64,000 nt of DNA from Doris montereyensis (lineage: Eukaryota > Mollusca > Gastropoda > Nudibranchia > Dorididae). A program made the position numbers and the translations under genes. How positions within the stretch are numbered: the first letter of the stretch is position 1; each line of letters opens with the position of its first letter. The notes below the pieces were generated by a model. The model did no database searches and was not told the DNA's origin. It saw nothing but the letters and a program-made list of their open reading frames with translations. Below are positions 25,001 through 36,753 of the stretch, one piece after another. The DNA is taken from positions 102,501-166,500 of the forward strand of contig JAXRKP010000621.1 of NCBI GenBank assembly GCA_037039925.1, in the 5' to 3' direction.

Positions 25001-28000
25001 GACGAATCGATACACCATTACTCATTATAACATGAGTCCTGGATATGCACGACATCCGGCTATTGGCTGATTAAAAACAAAAATCGCACGCTGAATATAC
25101 TGAACAATGCCGTCCAGACAATGACTGCAGTTGTATTACAAAAAAAATCGGGATGGGCCAACGGAAAGTCGGAAATTCACAAATTTTCGCTAAACAATCG
25201 GGATGATTGCGGTTAAATTGAGATAAACGGCAGGTCTGTAGATAGATAGCTTGTTCCGGTAGAATAATAAGCCTAGAAGATGCTCCATACCACAGTCGCG
25301 TATACACAATCTTTCTATAGCTGTGGCCCGGCACACTATGATCGCACTTGTGCAACACTTGTACTATGGCGTAATTGTAGCGTGATCACACCCATGCGAC
25401 AAGGATAGTCTACAAATTAAAATTTGCCACTGGCCAGCATATACAGTGATTTCAGGGTGAATCAAGACGAATTTGTTTGTTTCATTGAAATTTACCACGT
25501 ACATCTCATGGTGAATTTTAAGAAAACAGCAAGATGAAAGATAAGTGAAAGAGGGAATGGAAAGAAGTGCCTACCACCAGTAGCGCCTGTCGACTGCCCA
25601 AAAAGACAGTAAAATTGGTGCCCGAGGGTAGGACAATAGACACATGGATATAAAGGAAACACAAAAGCACTCTTAACAACTCATAGCTTCGTTTAGGGTC
25701 TATGCAGCCATGTGCCATAAATAGAATAAAATTACTGACAATTCAGGCATGTTTGCTTTACCTTATCATCATCTTCTTCTTCTTCCTCCTCATCTTCATC
25801 CTCCTCGTTAGACTCATCTACATCCATTGAAGTTTCCTCTTTACTTTGTTTCTTTACCTGTTTCTGTGCTTCTGTCTTTTTTGGCTGGAAGAAATGTATG
25901 AAAGAAAAGGTAAAAAAACATGAGGTTTACTTTTATTGTCACAGCATTTTTGTAGGTACACATTTGACACAGACTCATAGATTCTGCTCTTTTCAGTGTG
26001 AAACAACAAAAAGAATGAAAATCTCATACTTAGCAGTTCAATTGTCAGCCTCTCGACCCCAAAAGTAATGGGTATCCAGTCGTAGCAAGTTGAAAAACTT
26101 TCTCAATTGTTTCCCCCTGAATAACCCCCCCCCGATCAGTACCTAATTCCATCGGAGATCTATGATCAAAAGGATGTCCCATGTGCAGAAGACGACACTC
26201 TATGCAAGATCTCTTTTGTAAAAATTCTACCAAGACCCTCAAGATCACCTTAGTTATGGATGTGAGTGTAATCAAATCAAATCCGTACTCAGGTTTGAAT
26301 GTATGGTAATGAGGAGAAGCTCCAATTTTTTACAGCACCAAGAGCATTAGTTTGTCATGATTTTCCATGCCCCTTTTACTTTTGCAGTGTCTAAATAGAC
26401 CCAGCTACCCATTCCCCTGCTGGGTTGACAGGAGTGCCAGAAAAATAACATGTCCGGACTGGGTATCGACCTCAGGTCATCTCTGTGACAGTGACAGTCA
26501 AGATGCTCTACCAACTGAGCTATCGACCCTCAATGCTGGGAACAACCCTTGTTGTCTCATCATCCTACCTAAACGTTTGTTAAAAAGTATAGCTAACATC
26601 ATGAAAGGTCTCTAGCATCCACACTTACACTAGTCTAGAAAAGAAAGTTTGGAGGGCTTTTTCTACACCTTATTGCTCTGCCCATTTTTAAGTTTCCCCT
26701 GTTCAGGACATAGGTCCATCAAGATTGGTGGCAAAGGGTTCAGGGTATATATTATAGCAATAGCGGTTCTGTGGCAGATTGATCCCCTCATACAATAGGG
26801 ATTTCAGGGGATGAATATTTGTTGGAATTTTCAATTCGTCATTTCAAAGCAAAGAAACCTAATGCTTTTCTGTCGCACTCACTACTTCACTCTATTTGTG
26901 GTATCAGAGATCGATGAAAAATTCAAAGCCCTCTCCTCCCCCGCCCTAACAAATTGCATGTCATACATGTAGATCCAGTAGGGCTATTTAGGAAGTATCT
27001 TTGTAACAAGTAACATCAGAGATCAAACCCCTTAAAAATACAACTAATGATGGGCATGGATCACAGCATGATCAAAGAACCGAGGACATACAGATCAATG
27101 CAGCTAAGTTTAGTGGCTAGGATGGTAATGATCGTCATAAAATTCTGGTGAGCTTCTTTTCGTCTTTTATCACATTATTTCAAGCCTTTTTTAATAAATC
27201 TAGCTGTAGACAGAAAATGTTCATACAATACAACTACAACTAGATGTAAATTTGTGATTTTGTGATAAAATTAACCCTTAGGAAGAAAGTACATCTACTA
27301 ACTCTAGATATATAGAATGAAAAACAGGATCATAAACTTGAACCTAGAAAAGAGCGGCAAGGAGAAACTCAAAGCCACTCCAACCCTTACCCAAGTAAAA
27401 ATATCCATTATAAGCATCTCCCTTTCCCCCTTTTTTGCTATCATATTTTCACTTTCAATAATTAACCATGTTGACATACACTTCCCTGATGTTCCTTGAC
27501 GTTTGTTCCTGGTATATATATAATCAGTGATAATGATAAATTGAGATAAACAAATTAAGACATATCTTTAGCAAATATTGGTGAAGACAAATTCTGTCTT
27601 TAAAAAAATTCGTAGGTGGGCATACCTTGTTTTTGCTGTTTCTTTTCCTCTCTTTTCAATTTCTTGGCATACAAAATGACCAAAGTTATACCTTTCAAGC
27701 TGTGGTCCTGTAACTTGTCATGGGCCAATTTTGCATGTTGTGCAGATGAAAACTGAATAAATGCATAGCTGGGGAGGATAACATTTATAAATTAATCCCT
27801 TCACTGCCCAGAAGACAAAACTGCTAGGGGGAAAATGACAATTTATTTTCTAAAAGAAGCGGGACTCGGTAGTCCAGAGGCAAGGTGCCGGTCTCTCAAC
27901 CCAAAGATTGTGGGTTTTTATTAGTACAATCTATACCCCCCCCCCCCCCTAGGTGGTCAACACCAGAGACGGTCAATAAAAAGGAGGTCCCGTGTGCGGA

Positions 28001-31000
28001 TCACAACACTCTGTGCACGTTAAAGACCCCTTGGATGTTTAAAAGGCAGTCATGGTAAATTAAAATCCTACCAAAAACCCCAAGATCACCATAGTTGTGG
28101 ATGTGGGTAAAATCAAATCAAATCCTGAAGAAATGTCATTCAAGCCACATGCAAGTGTTTTATGCAGCTAGGTCCCATAGACCACTCAATGAGCCTATTG
28201 AAACATGTCATATCCTCAACTTGTAAATTTTACGGGCACATTGCATATAGCATGCACAAACTGGTATGTAGAATTTAAGGGCACATGACAGTGAAAGGGT
28301 TAAAGTTTCAACTACAAACAACGGTTTGTTTCATTGGAATTTACCATGTCAACTACACAATATTTTTTGTCCATAACAGAAGTAAATAATAATATTAATA
28401 ATAATAATCAACACAGAACAATAAACTTAAAATAATTCTTTTCAAGGTGGAAAGCTAAAATCCCCCATGAGCTCTTGTTCATGCATGCCACACCCAAAAA
28501 TTTTTGAATCCTTTCGTCTTCTAGGTAAAATAACATTTGATGCTTTAGGAAGAGTTTGCGGAGATCTGTCTCAACAACGTCATCTGCTAGGCCGGCAACG
28601 TAGAGTTTCAATGGGTCATGTTCACCTGTGTAAAAAAAAAAGTGAAGCAAGATTAAATCTTTTTTTCATTTTTCAACTAACTTTGCCTCAACATTCTTTT
28701 TAAAATAAAACCACATACAGAATCTGACTAGGCAGTGGACACGTAAGGGGGAGTAGATGATCTCACCCTTCGACGAGTCTCCTGCTGCCTTGCAGGCGGG
28801 TCTTGGCTGACCAAAGGCTAAGAGAGTTAACCCTGACAGAAAACAACTTGCTGCATTGCAGGCCGGTCTTGACCGACCAAAGGCTAAGGAGTTAACCCTG
28901 ATAGAAAATAACAACCTGTTACCTTGCAGACTGGTCTTGAATGACTAAAGGCTAAGGGAGTTAACCCTGACAGAAAATAACAAGGCCTGGTAGGGGGCCT
29001 CAAGGTGGCAGCCCACCATCTACCTAGGGTACAGTGGGCTGATCCCGTTTATCCAAAACCAATCCGATTCAGAGAAATAAATGCAAATAACCGGCTTGAT
29101 ATTTCAAAGATGAACTTTATTGTATTTATGGATTCAGTCGCAAAGGCATCCTCAAAAATGAAGAAAATGAATGTAGGTATGTGGAAGCTCAAACCAGTAA
29201 ATGCATCGATGCTTTCATTTGCCGATGATTTAGTTGTTTGAAAAAGCAGAAAGTGACCTTTAGTCGACTATCAACATTATGAACAATGAACTAAATAAAA
29301 GAGAAATGAGAAGACTAAATGCAAAGAAAACCAAAACAATGCTAGTATCTAGACGCTAAAACACAAAATCTTAAATTGGACAGGGAGAATTTAGAACAAG
29401 TTCAAAGTTACAATTACCTAGGAGTAATGATTAACTCAGAGGGAAAAGTGAGAGAAAAAATCAGCCAGAGAATCCAAAAGGCAAGTGCAATATATAACCA
29501 TCTAGAAAAGGCATTTGTAGGAAAGCAAGAATTGTCAACCAAAACCAAAATGGCAGTATACAATACAGTTAAATGTCCTACTCTCCTCTATGGCAGTGAA
29601 ACATGGACCTTAGACAGTAGAGAATACAGTAGAGTACAGGCAGCTGAAATGAAATATCTAAGAAGAGTATTGGGAAAACTAAGAGACAAAATCAGAAACA
29701 CAACAATAAGAGATCAAAATGGCATAAAAACTAAGATAGAAAAACATCAATTGAGATGGTTTGGGCATGTAAACAGAATGAATGACAATAGAATAGCTAA
29801 ATCAGTATACAGTGCTAAAGCCCAAGGTAAAAGACCAAAAGGCAGACCTCGGAGAAGGAAGAACATATAAAAGAGGCATTGAAGAATGGAAATTTAACTT
29901 TTTTGGAAGGAAACAGTAAATGCCAGGACAGGGCATCCCGGAAAACTGATAAAGAAAGAAAGAAAGAAACAGAATCTGATACAATTATACAATTCATATC
30001 GGCCCCAACCTTTGTAAATTGAAAAACAGACTGACCATGCAAACTAGTTCAACTTAAATTAACCTAAATTTTGAAACTCACAATGATGTCTTCGGACGTT
30101 CACCCCAATATCTCTTGTTAATGTAGAATTTTGTTGAGGGCTGTTTTTTTAAAAACAGCTTATCTTGATATATATACATACTTTTCAAGATAAATACAAA
30201 CCTACAGACTGTATAAAACATACCTAATACGTTTCGTACGTTCTGGTTGGCAGCTATGTACAATCATTAACAGCTACATACTCACTGTCAATTCAAGTCT
30301 AAGAACCTGCTGTGTGCAACTCTAGTTTACATTAACTAGCAAGTTCCTACTTATCCTATTTTAAAAAGAAAATGGATTCAACTTAACCTTTTTAACTCCC
30401 GTGACCCACGTAGCGCCCCACAACCTTACACTTACACAATCATTTATAAAGCGACAGCAAAGCAGTGAAGATAGTATACATTTGGAGATAGGGGCTTTAG
30501 TTATTTTTAAGAGAAAATGTCCTTGTTACTACCCGACAGTGATCTTTGAATATGCCCAAATTCAGAGGGCATAGATTTTGATCACCTAATTTTCTGTTTT
30601 CCTGATGAACTACATACAGAAGGTTATGATTTGGATAAGGGAACTCGGAAGCTCTTGGGACATGGTTTCTTAGACTTAGGAAGCCCTGGTTCAAAAAGGT
30701 TCAACCTGACGTCAAACATAAATACTGATCAGCTTTCTTTCTTGTTATCTTTTATATTGTACTTACCCACTTTCTCTTTTCTTCCTGGCAAATGAATGTT
30801 CACTTTTCTCTCCCACATAGTCCACCACCAACTGCTGCCCATCCAAGTACGCCGACTTTAAGTCTTTTATGTTCTTTCTACCGCAGCTTCACTGTCAAAC
30901 TCCAAGAAAGCAAAGCTGAAAACAGGAATGACCTTTGTGTGAAAGCTAAATAAAGAAAATCTTTTTGTTCTAGAGGTGATGGCAAAGCATTGTGGGATGA

Positions 31001-34000
31001 GTTGAAACACTGTAACCAATTTTAAAACTCTTCTTCACATGCATGACATGTTTAGAACTTGTCTGAGTGACAATTCTGAAATAGTTCATAACTTCTTGAA
31101 ATTTACTTTTATTTACGCCACTCACGCCAGACATGTAACTGACATACATATCATCTGTGAAACTGTCTACATACATAAGTCCGCTTGGCGTAATTTTAAA
31201 AGAAATGAAAAAAGTGTGATAGATCACTGAATAGGGCTGCACACACTATGCTACTATTTAGTCTTTTAAATGCAGTAATTGAAAAAAATAATAAGTCATG
31301 CAGAAAATCGACTTACACGATCTAAACGATCACTCCTGACTTATGAGGTTAGTGGCCCGAGGCGGGAAAATAACGGAAATTTGCATTTAGAATTGTGCGT
31401 AACTGGAACCTTTCTACTGGATCAAGGCCTCCAATATTCACCAAAACCCGAAAGAAGCATGCAATTGATCATTTGAAGGACAAATCTTATATTATGCAAG
31501 GAATGTGTGGAGTGTGCCAGAGTGGAACAATTTAAGACAATGTATAAACACTCCTCTTGAAGAACAATGCTCAATAACGAGCAACCACCCTCAAGCATGT
31601 GTAGAGATAAAACTTCCTTAAGCCATTCACAATTTCCCTCCTCCCCCTTATTTTACTCTGCGCAAAATAAAACGTAAAGCAAGCATCTTCTTCATCAATA
31701 TGTAAACCAAACTATCGGAAACAACAACTCATGCTTGACTGTCTATCTACTTTCACAAAATTAGAGTTTTTATTGGCCTACCTCATTATTTCCCCAAATG
31801 AATCTAAAAGTATCACAGTAAGAGAGCACTTACTTTTATCCCCATAGAAAAACTTTGGTTATTATATTTAAAAATCTATCCGTTGGAATGGCACCAAAAC
31901 AAGGATGTGCCTGGGTGGGTGGGTGGGGGAGAGAACCTGGATTGGCGAGTTTGGGACCAAAATGTTGACTTTCTGTTCTTTGCATATTCAGGTAGAATGA
32001 TCATTTATCTATAAGTTTGTGGCAAAAACATGTTAATATGACGTTTTGGTGTTTTTTTTTAAACAAAATATTTTATAGGCGAAGGTAGGTATAAAAAAGT
32101 CAAAATTTTGACGTAAATTACCCTAACGCTGACTGAGAAGATTGGTACTGAAAACCCTCTAGCGGCGGCTAATCCCCAATGTGGCAAAACCCACCGTTGC
32201 TTGGCTTTCCGGGAACACTGCATGTCGATCACCCCGGCACTTTGTGACATAAGAGGTGGGGGTCAGCGTCCACACGTATGTAAACACATACACAAGTATA
32301 GGAATTGAATTGAGAAGAACAATGCAATTCATATCTAAACCTAGTTTTACAATCCTCTTTACATTAATAACAATGTCAGAAACTGTCGAAAGAGTAAGAG
32401 GGCTGCTACAAGAAGGGCAACCCGTCTGAAGTGTTTGCTTTATGTTATTTTATTTTATTTACTTGCATTTTCTCGAAATATAGTTTTTTCACACTAAAAT
32501 TCTATCTCCTCCGTCATTTACTGACCGATTTGTATAATATTTTACACAAAGTTCCTCTCGTCAATGTTAACAGAATATTGTCTGTGGGGTTTTTTCATAT
32601 CTTGTAAACTTTTCGAGAAAAGAAAAAAAAATGTACTAAAAATGTCATTTTTGCATATAAACGATATATGCTATTTTCCAAAACTCATTTTAAACCTATC
32701 CAAAATATCAACAACAAAAATGACGTCACTCTTTAGATACTGAATGGGAACAACGATCTGCATTGAGTGATTTTATGCCTAACTAAGAGAGGAGATAGAT
32801 TTAGAAAATTGAGTCAAAATCCAAGATGACGACCATTTCCTTGGTGGCAACCAAGGACACTACAAATTTTTCAGTGATATAGGATGACTATATTGTAACA
32901 GTTACTCATATATATCCTAAACTCAAAATATAAAAATCACTTCAGGAGGCAGTTGAGCCACATTTCCTGTAGGGCCAACATAACAGACAAGACAGTTAAG
33001 TGTAGTCTCACAGACTTTACACAGATCTTGGGGCCTGGGATTGTTTTATAACAGAGCAACGAAGTCTTAAATAATGTTTACATTTTCAAACAAACAAATA
33101 TGCTTTCACTAATGCAGTGTATTTCTTGACTTGATGACATACAGATTATGATCACCTTAAAAAATGCTTACAGACGGAAATAAAGATCTACATTCATTTT
33201 CATGAGAGAAACTAAGAAATAAAGGCGTGTCAAAATCATAGTGTTGGGAGTTTGTAAATCACAATGACATTGGTTCAAAACCCATGGCTGGCCCAGGTGT
33301 TTTTTCCACAACATAGTACTCATAGGAAAGGTACTCCACTCTATTTACCTTATTTGAGACAGGCGTGAATGAGTGCCCAGATATAGGTAGAGAAAGATCT
33401 TGTCAGAACGTTAGTACAAAGAGTATGATGTACTGCATGATCGCAAAAATTTAACAATAACATTGAATAAATGACCTGCTAGGGGATAAATTAATAATGT
33501 AGTCAATGAGCCTGCTTTTGTGCGGGGATATGGCCTATAAATCCATCTTTTTCATTAAAAAAAAAGAAATCTCTGTATAGTATAGATCTTTACGGTCGGG
33601 GGTATGGTGACAACAAACTTGAGGCAGAGACCACTAATATATGTACTATCAACTCAATTCTCCTTTGGCATTTGCTTACCCTGTGCGTTCCTTCTTTGTT
33701 TTACTGTTAAAAGACGTTTTTGCTCTCAATCTCACTTGCTTGATGTCTTTTGACAAAGATTTCAACTGCTTTATTGAACAATCTTTTGGGCAAATTCTTC
33801 ACAAATAGTGTTCTTTTATCACGATCACCTTTGAATAAAAAGAATATTTTTCAAAAAATGTATGATAAAAAGTTCTCAGAGATAGAGAGAGAAAAGGCAG
33901 ATGACACAGCTTTTACTTTTATAATACTGCATATATTTTCTTTTTGGATGCCTTGAGAGGTCATTTTCAAAATTTTGAAGATACAAGCTTGAAATCCTCA

Positions 34001-35188
34001 TGGTTGGATTCTGTATCTCCAATAAGTGGGGAAAACAATGACCGCCAAATTGAATAAATATAACACAACTTCAAAATCTATCTACTCTGTCAAATCAGGC
34101 AGTTTTCCAAAGACCAAAAAATAAAAAATAAAGTGATTTTTTTGATTATGTTAACATTTTTGTCTTGAAAATTTAGAACAAATAATATCAGCACCCCCCC
34201 CCCCCAATACTCTCTACTCACTTTTTTCTGTCGTCATCAGCCACTGATTCTAGAATGTGAGGAAACAAAAACATAAAAAGGTGATTGAGGTCTCTGTGCA
34301 AAGCAATCAAATCAAAATAAAGAATTAAAATATCTTCAATGAAATTGTTCCAGTTTACACATAAAGAATGATGTCTCCACAAATTCATTCAAATCTCTTT
34401 GAATCTCTGCTGTTGACTTTGATTTTAAACAAAAATTAGTTTACCCTCATATACATACTTTTCAAGGCAATTACAGACATACAAAAAAAAAAACATACTA
34501 GAATATATATGTTTTTAACGTGCTAATTGGCAGCTATGCTCTTGTCTAACTCCAATGAAACAAGTTTGAATGAGAAAACAAAAGAAATTACCTGTTTCAT
34601 TTTTTTTGTTTACAACAGGCGTTTTTGCCTTGTTCTTCGATTGGTCAACTCCTTTGGCACCTTTTTTATTGCCTGGAGGCGTAGCATTTGTCTGTTTGGG
34701 AGATTGTTGATGAGTTTTCATTTTTTTCTTAGGAGGTGATGAAACTACTGTACTTTCCTCATCATCATCTTCCTCCTCATCATCATCCTCCTCCTCTTGA
34801 AGTTGACCAGCAAATAATTTGGACTGAGAATCTTTAGGGAGATTTAACACAATCTCATCATCTTCATAGCTTTCATTTTCCTCATCATCGTCCGTTTTTT
34901 TTCACTTTAGTTTGTTTTGCATTTTTGGCCGGAGTTCTTTTGGGCGTAGATTTCTGGTTGGATCCTGAAACAGACTTTTTTCCTTTTGGAGTTTGCTGAG
35001 ATTTTGGGGTCACAACACTTTTTTCCCCTGTGGAGTTTGTTGAGTTGCAGATCCATTCTTTGCCTTCAGGATTTTCTGACTCTGAGGTGTTTTTACTTTC
35101 TGTTGTTGGGGCGTCAAAAATTTTATTGCTTTGCCTTTGGCTGCTGGAATGGCTGAATCAGACAGCTTTCTCTTTCTGTTCTGAGGAC
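21836..35188 (-). CDS. Nucleolin-like RNA-binding protein with two RRMs and an acidic C-terminal tail
   Basis: Eight exons, 5' to 3': 35188-34592, 34249-34222, 33828-33680, 30915-30767, 28625-28494, 27768-27626, 25884-25762, 22063-21836. The order is a basic TP-KK N-terminus, an acidic block, a second basic block, RRM1 (RNP-2 TLFVKNLP, RNP-1 GFAFLEF), RRM2 (RNP-2 LYVAGL, RNP-1 GYAFIQF), a basic linker, then about 100 residues that are mostly Asp/Glu, and the stop. Nucleolins bind pre-rRNA in the nucleolus through RRMs, but normally end in RGG repeats, absent here. The first exon was not found. Several one-base shifts, mostly in A runs, break the frame: a pseudogene, an error-rich assembly or a divergent paralogue are open options. 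A nucleolin gene lies upstream on the same strand. Confidence 0.7.
22270..25700. repeat. Intron with dispersed repeats
   Basis: Two related blocks (about 23375-23560 and 25470-25620) share AAACAGCAAGATGAAAGATA, GTGAAAG, GGAAAGAAGT and CCTAC.A..AG. Further copies occur at 59855-59995 and 61735-61830. A block at 22275-22400 resembles 33470-33545 (CTGC...GGGGATA then GTCCATCTTT). These are short interspersed repeats without coding content; the class was not identified. Confidence 0.45.
24429..24443 (+). repeat. (CA)n microsatellite
   Basis: A short CACACACACACA tract, with further CA-rich patches to about 24650, inside an intron of the nucleolin-like gene. Confidence 0.6.
25762..25884 (-). CDS. 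Nucleolin-like gene, basic-to-acidic linker exon
   Basis: The acceptor is TTTCTTCCAG and the donor GATAAG|GTAAAG. It is 41 codons: PKKTEAQKQVKKQSKEETSM then DVDESNEEDEDEEEEEEDDD. The incoming phase is off by one; five instead of six A in the first run would fit. It leaves in phase 0. Confidence 0.65.
26035..26290 (+). mobile_element. tRNA-derived SINE, copy 2
   Basis: Same family as 17517-17815 in the other orientation. It has CCTCTCGACCCCAAAAG in the head, a C run, CCATCGGAGATCTATGATCA, and ends CCCTCAAGATCACCTTAGTT then AATCAAATCAAATCC. Confidence 0.6.
26380..26536 (-). mobile_element. Second tRNA-derived SINE type
   Basis: On the - strand the head reads GGGTCGATAGCTCAGTTGG, a textbook A box (TAGCTCAGTTGG), followed by TAGAGC. 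About 40 bases later comes GAGGTCGATACCC as B box. The acceptor stem does not close, so it is not a functional tRNA gene. The body runs on to CTGTCAACCCAGCAGGGGAA. Confidence 0.65.
27626..27768 (-). CDS. Nucleolin-like gene, second half of RRM2
   Basis: The acceptor is TATCCTCCCCAG and the donor CAAG|GTATGC. GG|C TAT gives the RNP-1 GYAFIQF, then SSAQHAKLAHDKLQDHSLKG and a basic linker LKREEKKQQKQ. It is uninterrupted. Confidence 0.75.
27850..28132 (+). mobile_element. tRNA-derived SINE, copy 3
   Basis: The best head of this family: GACTCGGTAGTCCAGAGGCA then TGTGGGTTT as degenerate A and B boxes. After a run of 14 C come CAATAAAAAGGAGGTCCC, GTTAAAGACCCCTTGGATG, CCCCAAGATCACCATAGTTG and the AATCAAATCAAATCC tail. 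Confidence 0.7.
28494..28625 (-). CDS. Nucleolin-like gene, first half of RRM2
   Basis: The acceptor is a T10 tract ending ACACAG and the donor TTTGG|GTGTGG. It encodes EHDPLKLYVAGLADDVVETD (RNP-2 is LYVAGL) then LRKLF. After a one-base shift in TTCCTAA it reads ASNVILPRRRKDSKIFG. It leaves in phase 2. Confidence 0.65.
28735..29960 (+). mobile_element. LINE A copy 3: internally deleted
   Basis: It starts at the 5' end (GGCAGTGGACACG), has three 66-bp monomers (about 28780-28985) and the leader, then jumps at about 29110 straight into the late RT region (FMDSVAKASSKMKK, LSFADDLVV, YNYLGVMINSEGK) and the C-terminus (LLYGSETWTLDSREYSRVQA, RWFGHVNRMNDNR, GKRPKGRPRR). It ends in AAAGAAAGAAAGAAAC. 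The endonuclease and the first half of the RT are missing. It lies antisense in an intron of the nucleolin-like gene. Confidence 0.8.
30767..30915 (-). CDS. Nucleolin-like gene, second half of RRM1
   Basis: The acceptor is CTGTTTTCAG. GG|C completes Gly, then FAFLEFDSEAAVE (RNP-1) follows. After one missing A in GAAAG it reads NIKDLKSAYLDGQQLVVDYV, the end of the RRM fold. The donor may be AGTGG|GTAAGT (used for the coordinate) or, better in phase with the next exon, GAAA|GTGGGT five bases earlier. Confidence 0.65.
33680..33828 (-). CDS. Nucleolin-like gene, first half of RRM1
   Basis: The acceptor is TTTATTCAAAG and the donor ACAGG|GTAAGC. It encodes DRDKRTLFVKNLPKRLFNKA (RNP-2 is LFVKNL) and, after a one-base shift at the AAA near 33749, SLSKDIKQVRLRAKTSFNSK then TKKERTG. 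It leaves in phase 2 (GG) and joins RNP-1 in the next exon. Confidence 0.65.
34222..34249 (-). CDS. Nucleolin-like gene, 28-base micro-exon
   Basis: The acceptor is CACATTCTAG and the donor AAAAAA|GTGAGT. With the G carried from the previous exon it encodes ESVADDDRKK. The phase does not fit the next exon by one base; an A run of five rather than six would fix it and give RKSDRDKRTLF. Small and therefore less certain. Confidence 0.45.
34592..35188 (-). CDS. Nucleolin-like gene, N-terminal basic/acidic exon
   Basis: The acceptor is TTTTTGCCATCAG and the donor AAACAG|GTAATT. It starts PQNRKRKLSDSAIPAAKGKA and is rich in TP, QQ and KK repeats (TPQQQKVKTPQSQK). An acidic block follows (EEEDDDEEEDDDEE), then SPPKKKMKTHQQSPK, a likely nuclear localisation signal. 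One A is missing near 35021 and one extra A lies near 34896-34903. The two cancel, so about 40 codons read through in a shifted frame with stops before the original frame resumes at TDDDEENES. Confidence 0.65.
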
Positions 35189-36654
35189 CTGATGGCAAAA
35201 ATATCAAATCACAAGTTGATTCATTTCAATATTAAAGGCATCTTAAAAGAATGTTCATGATGATGACAGAATGGTATTGCATTGGGTTTTTTTTATAATA
35301 CAAAAACGATGCAACTTTTATGAAATATGAAAAATACAATTTTTAACTAAGCTGTCAATGAAACAATCAGTCTATCTTTTTCCTTTTCAAATATGATATT
35401 ATTCTGTTGTAGATCTAGTATATCTAGCTTGGACGATTAGATCAATAAACGAATCTAAAAGTTTACCATTGCCCTTGTTAAATCTAATTGTATCTTGAAA
35501 GATTCTAGATTAGATATAAACTATAAAGACATATAGTACAGTAGTCTCTGCCAAATTGCACAATGTAAAAATGCATGGTTCGCCATAATGCACGATTTTT
35601 CCGGTTTCAGTCTGATCCCTTGTCAATGTCATATTTTAACTGCTCGTGTCATCAATCAGTGTTCAGTTCCATCCGTTGGCACTGTAGTGTCACATAATCT
35701 CTGATTGACCCACATTGAAGGTGGTAGCTACTCCACTTCTTTAACTTTTATCTCACCCCTTCAAAATTATGTCCCTTGGGCTTGGGTGGTACCCCGACTA
35801 TGGCAGTCCTTCGCCTTCTGTTAGTCATATATACTATAGTGGAGCTGGTCAAGTTTCGACTGCAATCATAGTTGGCAATACAAATGTTTTTCTTTTGTAG
35901 ATCTAGAGCCGATCTAAAGCTAGATGTAAGATCTAGAGTTACGTCCCCTGGATGATATTGGTGGCACAAGAAAGAACACTGGCGACACTGCCTCTGACAA
36001 TTGGTATTGAGATTCTCTCCAAACAACCATGCCGTCTGCCGGGGGTCGTCGGTTGTGACAACTAGCATGGCTCCTAAATCGGACAAAAAGCACAAGGTAG
36101 AGAGTCAACACGTGCCATAATGCCTCCAATGCCACAGGTTGAAATAAATAATTACCGATGAGATTGCTGTATTTTGAAACTTTAAACTCTTCGGCTCTTG
36201 ACGCTGCTGACCCTGTGGATATTGCAGTCAACAACGTGGGACTGAGAGGTGTCGGCAACTAGGGCGTCCAAAATGACTCTTTCCATTCCTCCATAGAAAG
36301 GTAGTCACGCCATCGGGCCAATGCCCGTCCATTCGATGTAGCCCTGGGGGCAGCCTAACTTTGTCAACGGAAGTCTCCTGGCTTGCAGTTTGCAAGATAA
36401 ACAATGATGTTCGAGGGAATCAACAATCAATTTGCATTCGATAGGTTGGCAGATATTGGAGCCTAGTCTGAGGGTAACGGCGATTCGAAGCTCCACAGGG
36501 CTGAGAAGATTGCCGAGGGTAGAGAAGGGGAATGCATTGGCCCAAGTTGCTGATTTAGGCGACAGTGCGGCGAGAAGGCGGCTTCTATCGTACTGGTTGG
36601 CATTAGCAGTGAGGTCAATCGGAAGTTTCGACTATATTCAAAAACATGACATGT

Positions 36655-36753
36655 CAGTTCTAGAAAAGACCAGAGCTCCTTATTTCAAGAAAAGTTTTCA
36701 TTTCAACAACATTAAATTTTGACATTCCTTAACTCTGGTCTTTTCTAGAACTG
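36655..36753. repeat. Perfect 21-bp inverted repeat, 57-base loop
   Basis: The arms at 36655-36675 (CAGTTCTAGAAAAGACCAGA...) and 36733-36753 are exact reverse complements. It could fold into a hairpin RNA or be a very small foldback element. Confidence 0.85.

Noticed and set aside
26440..26536. Functional tRNA gene on the - strand
   Set aside because: A and B boxes are good, but acceptor and anticodon stems do not close and the 3' part runs into a longer body; it is a SINE head.
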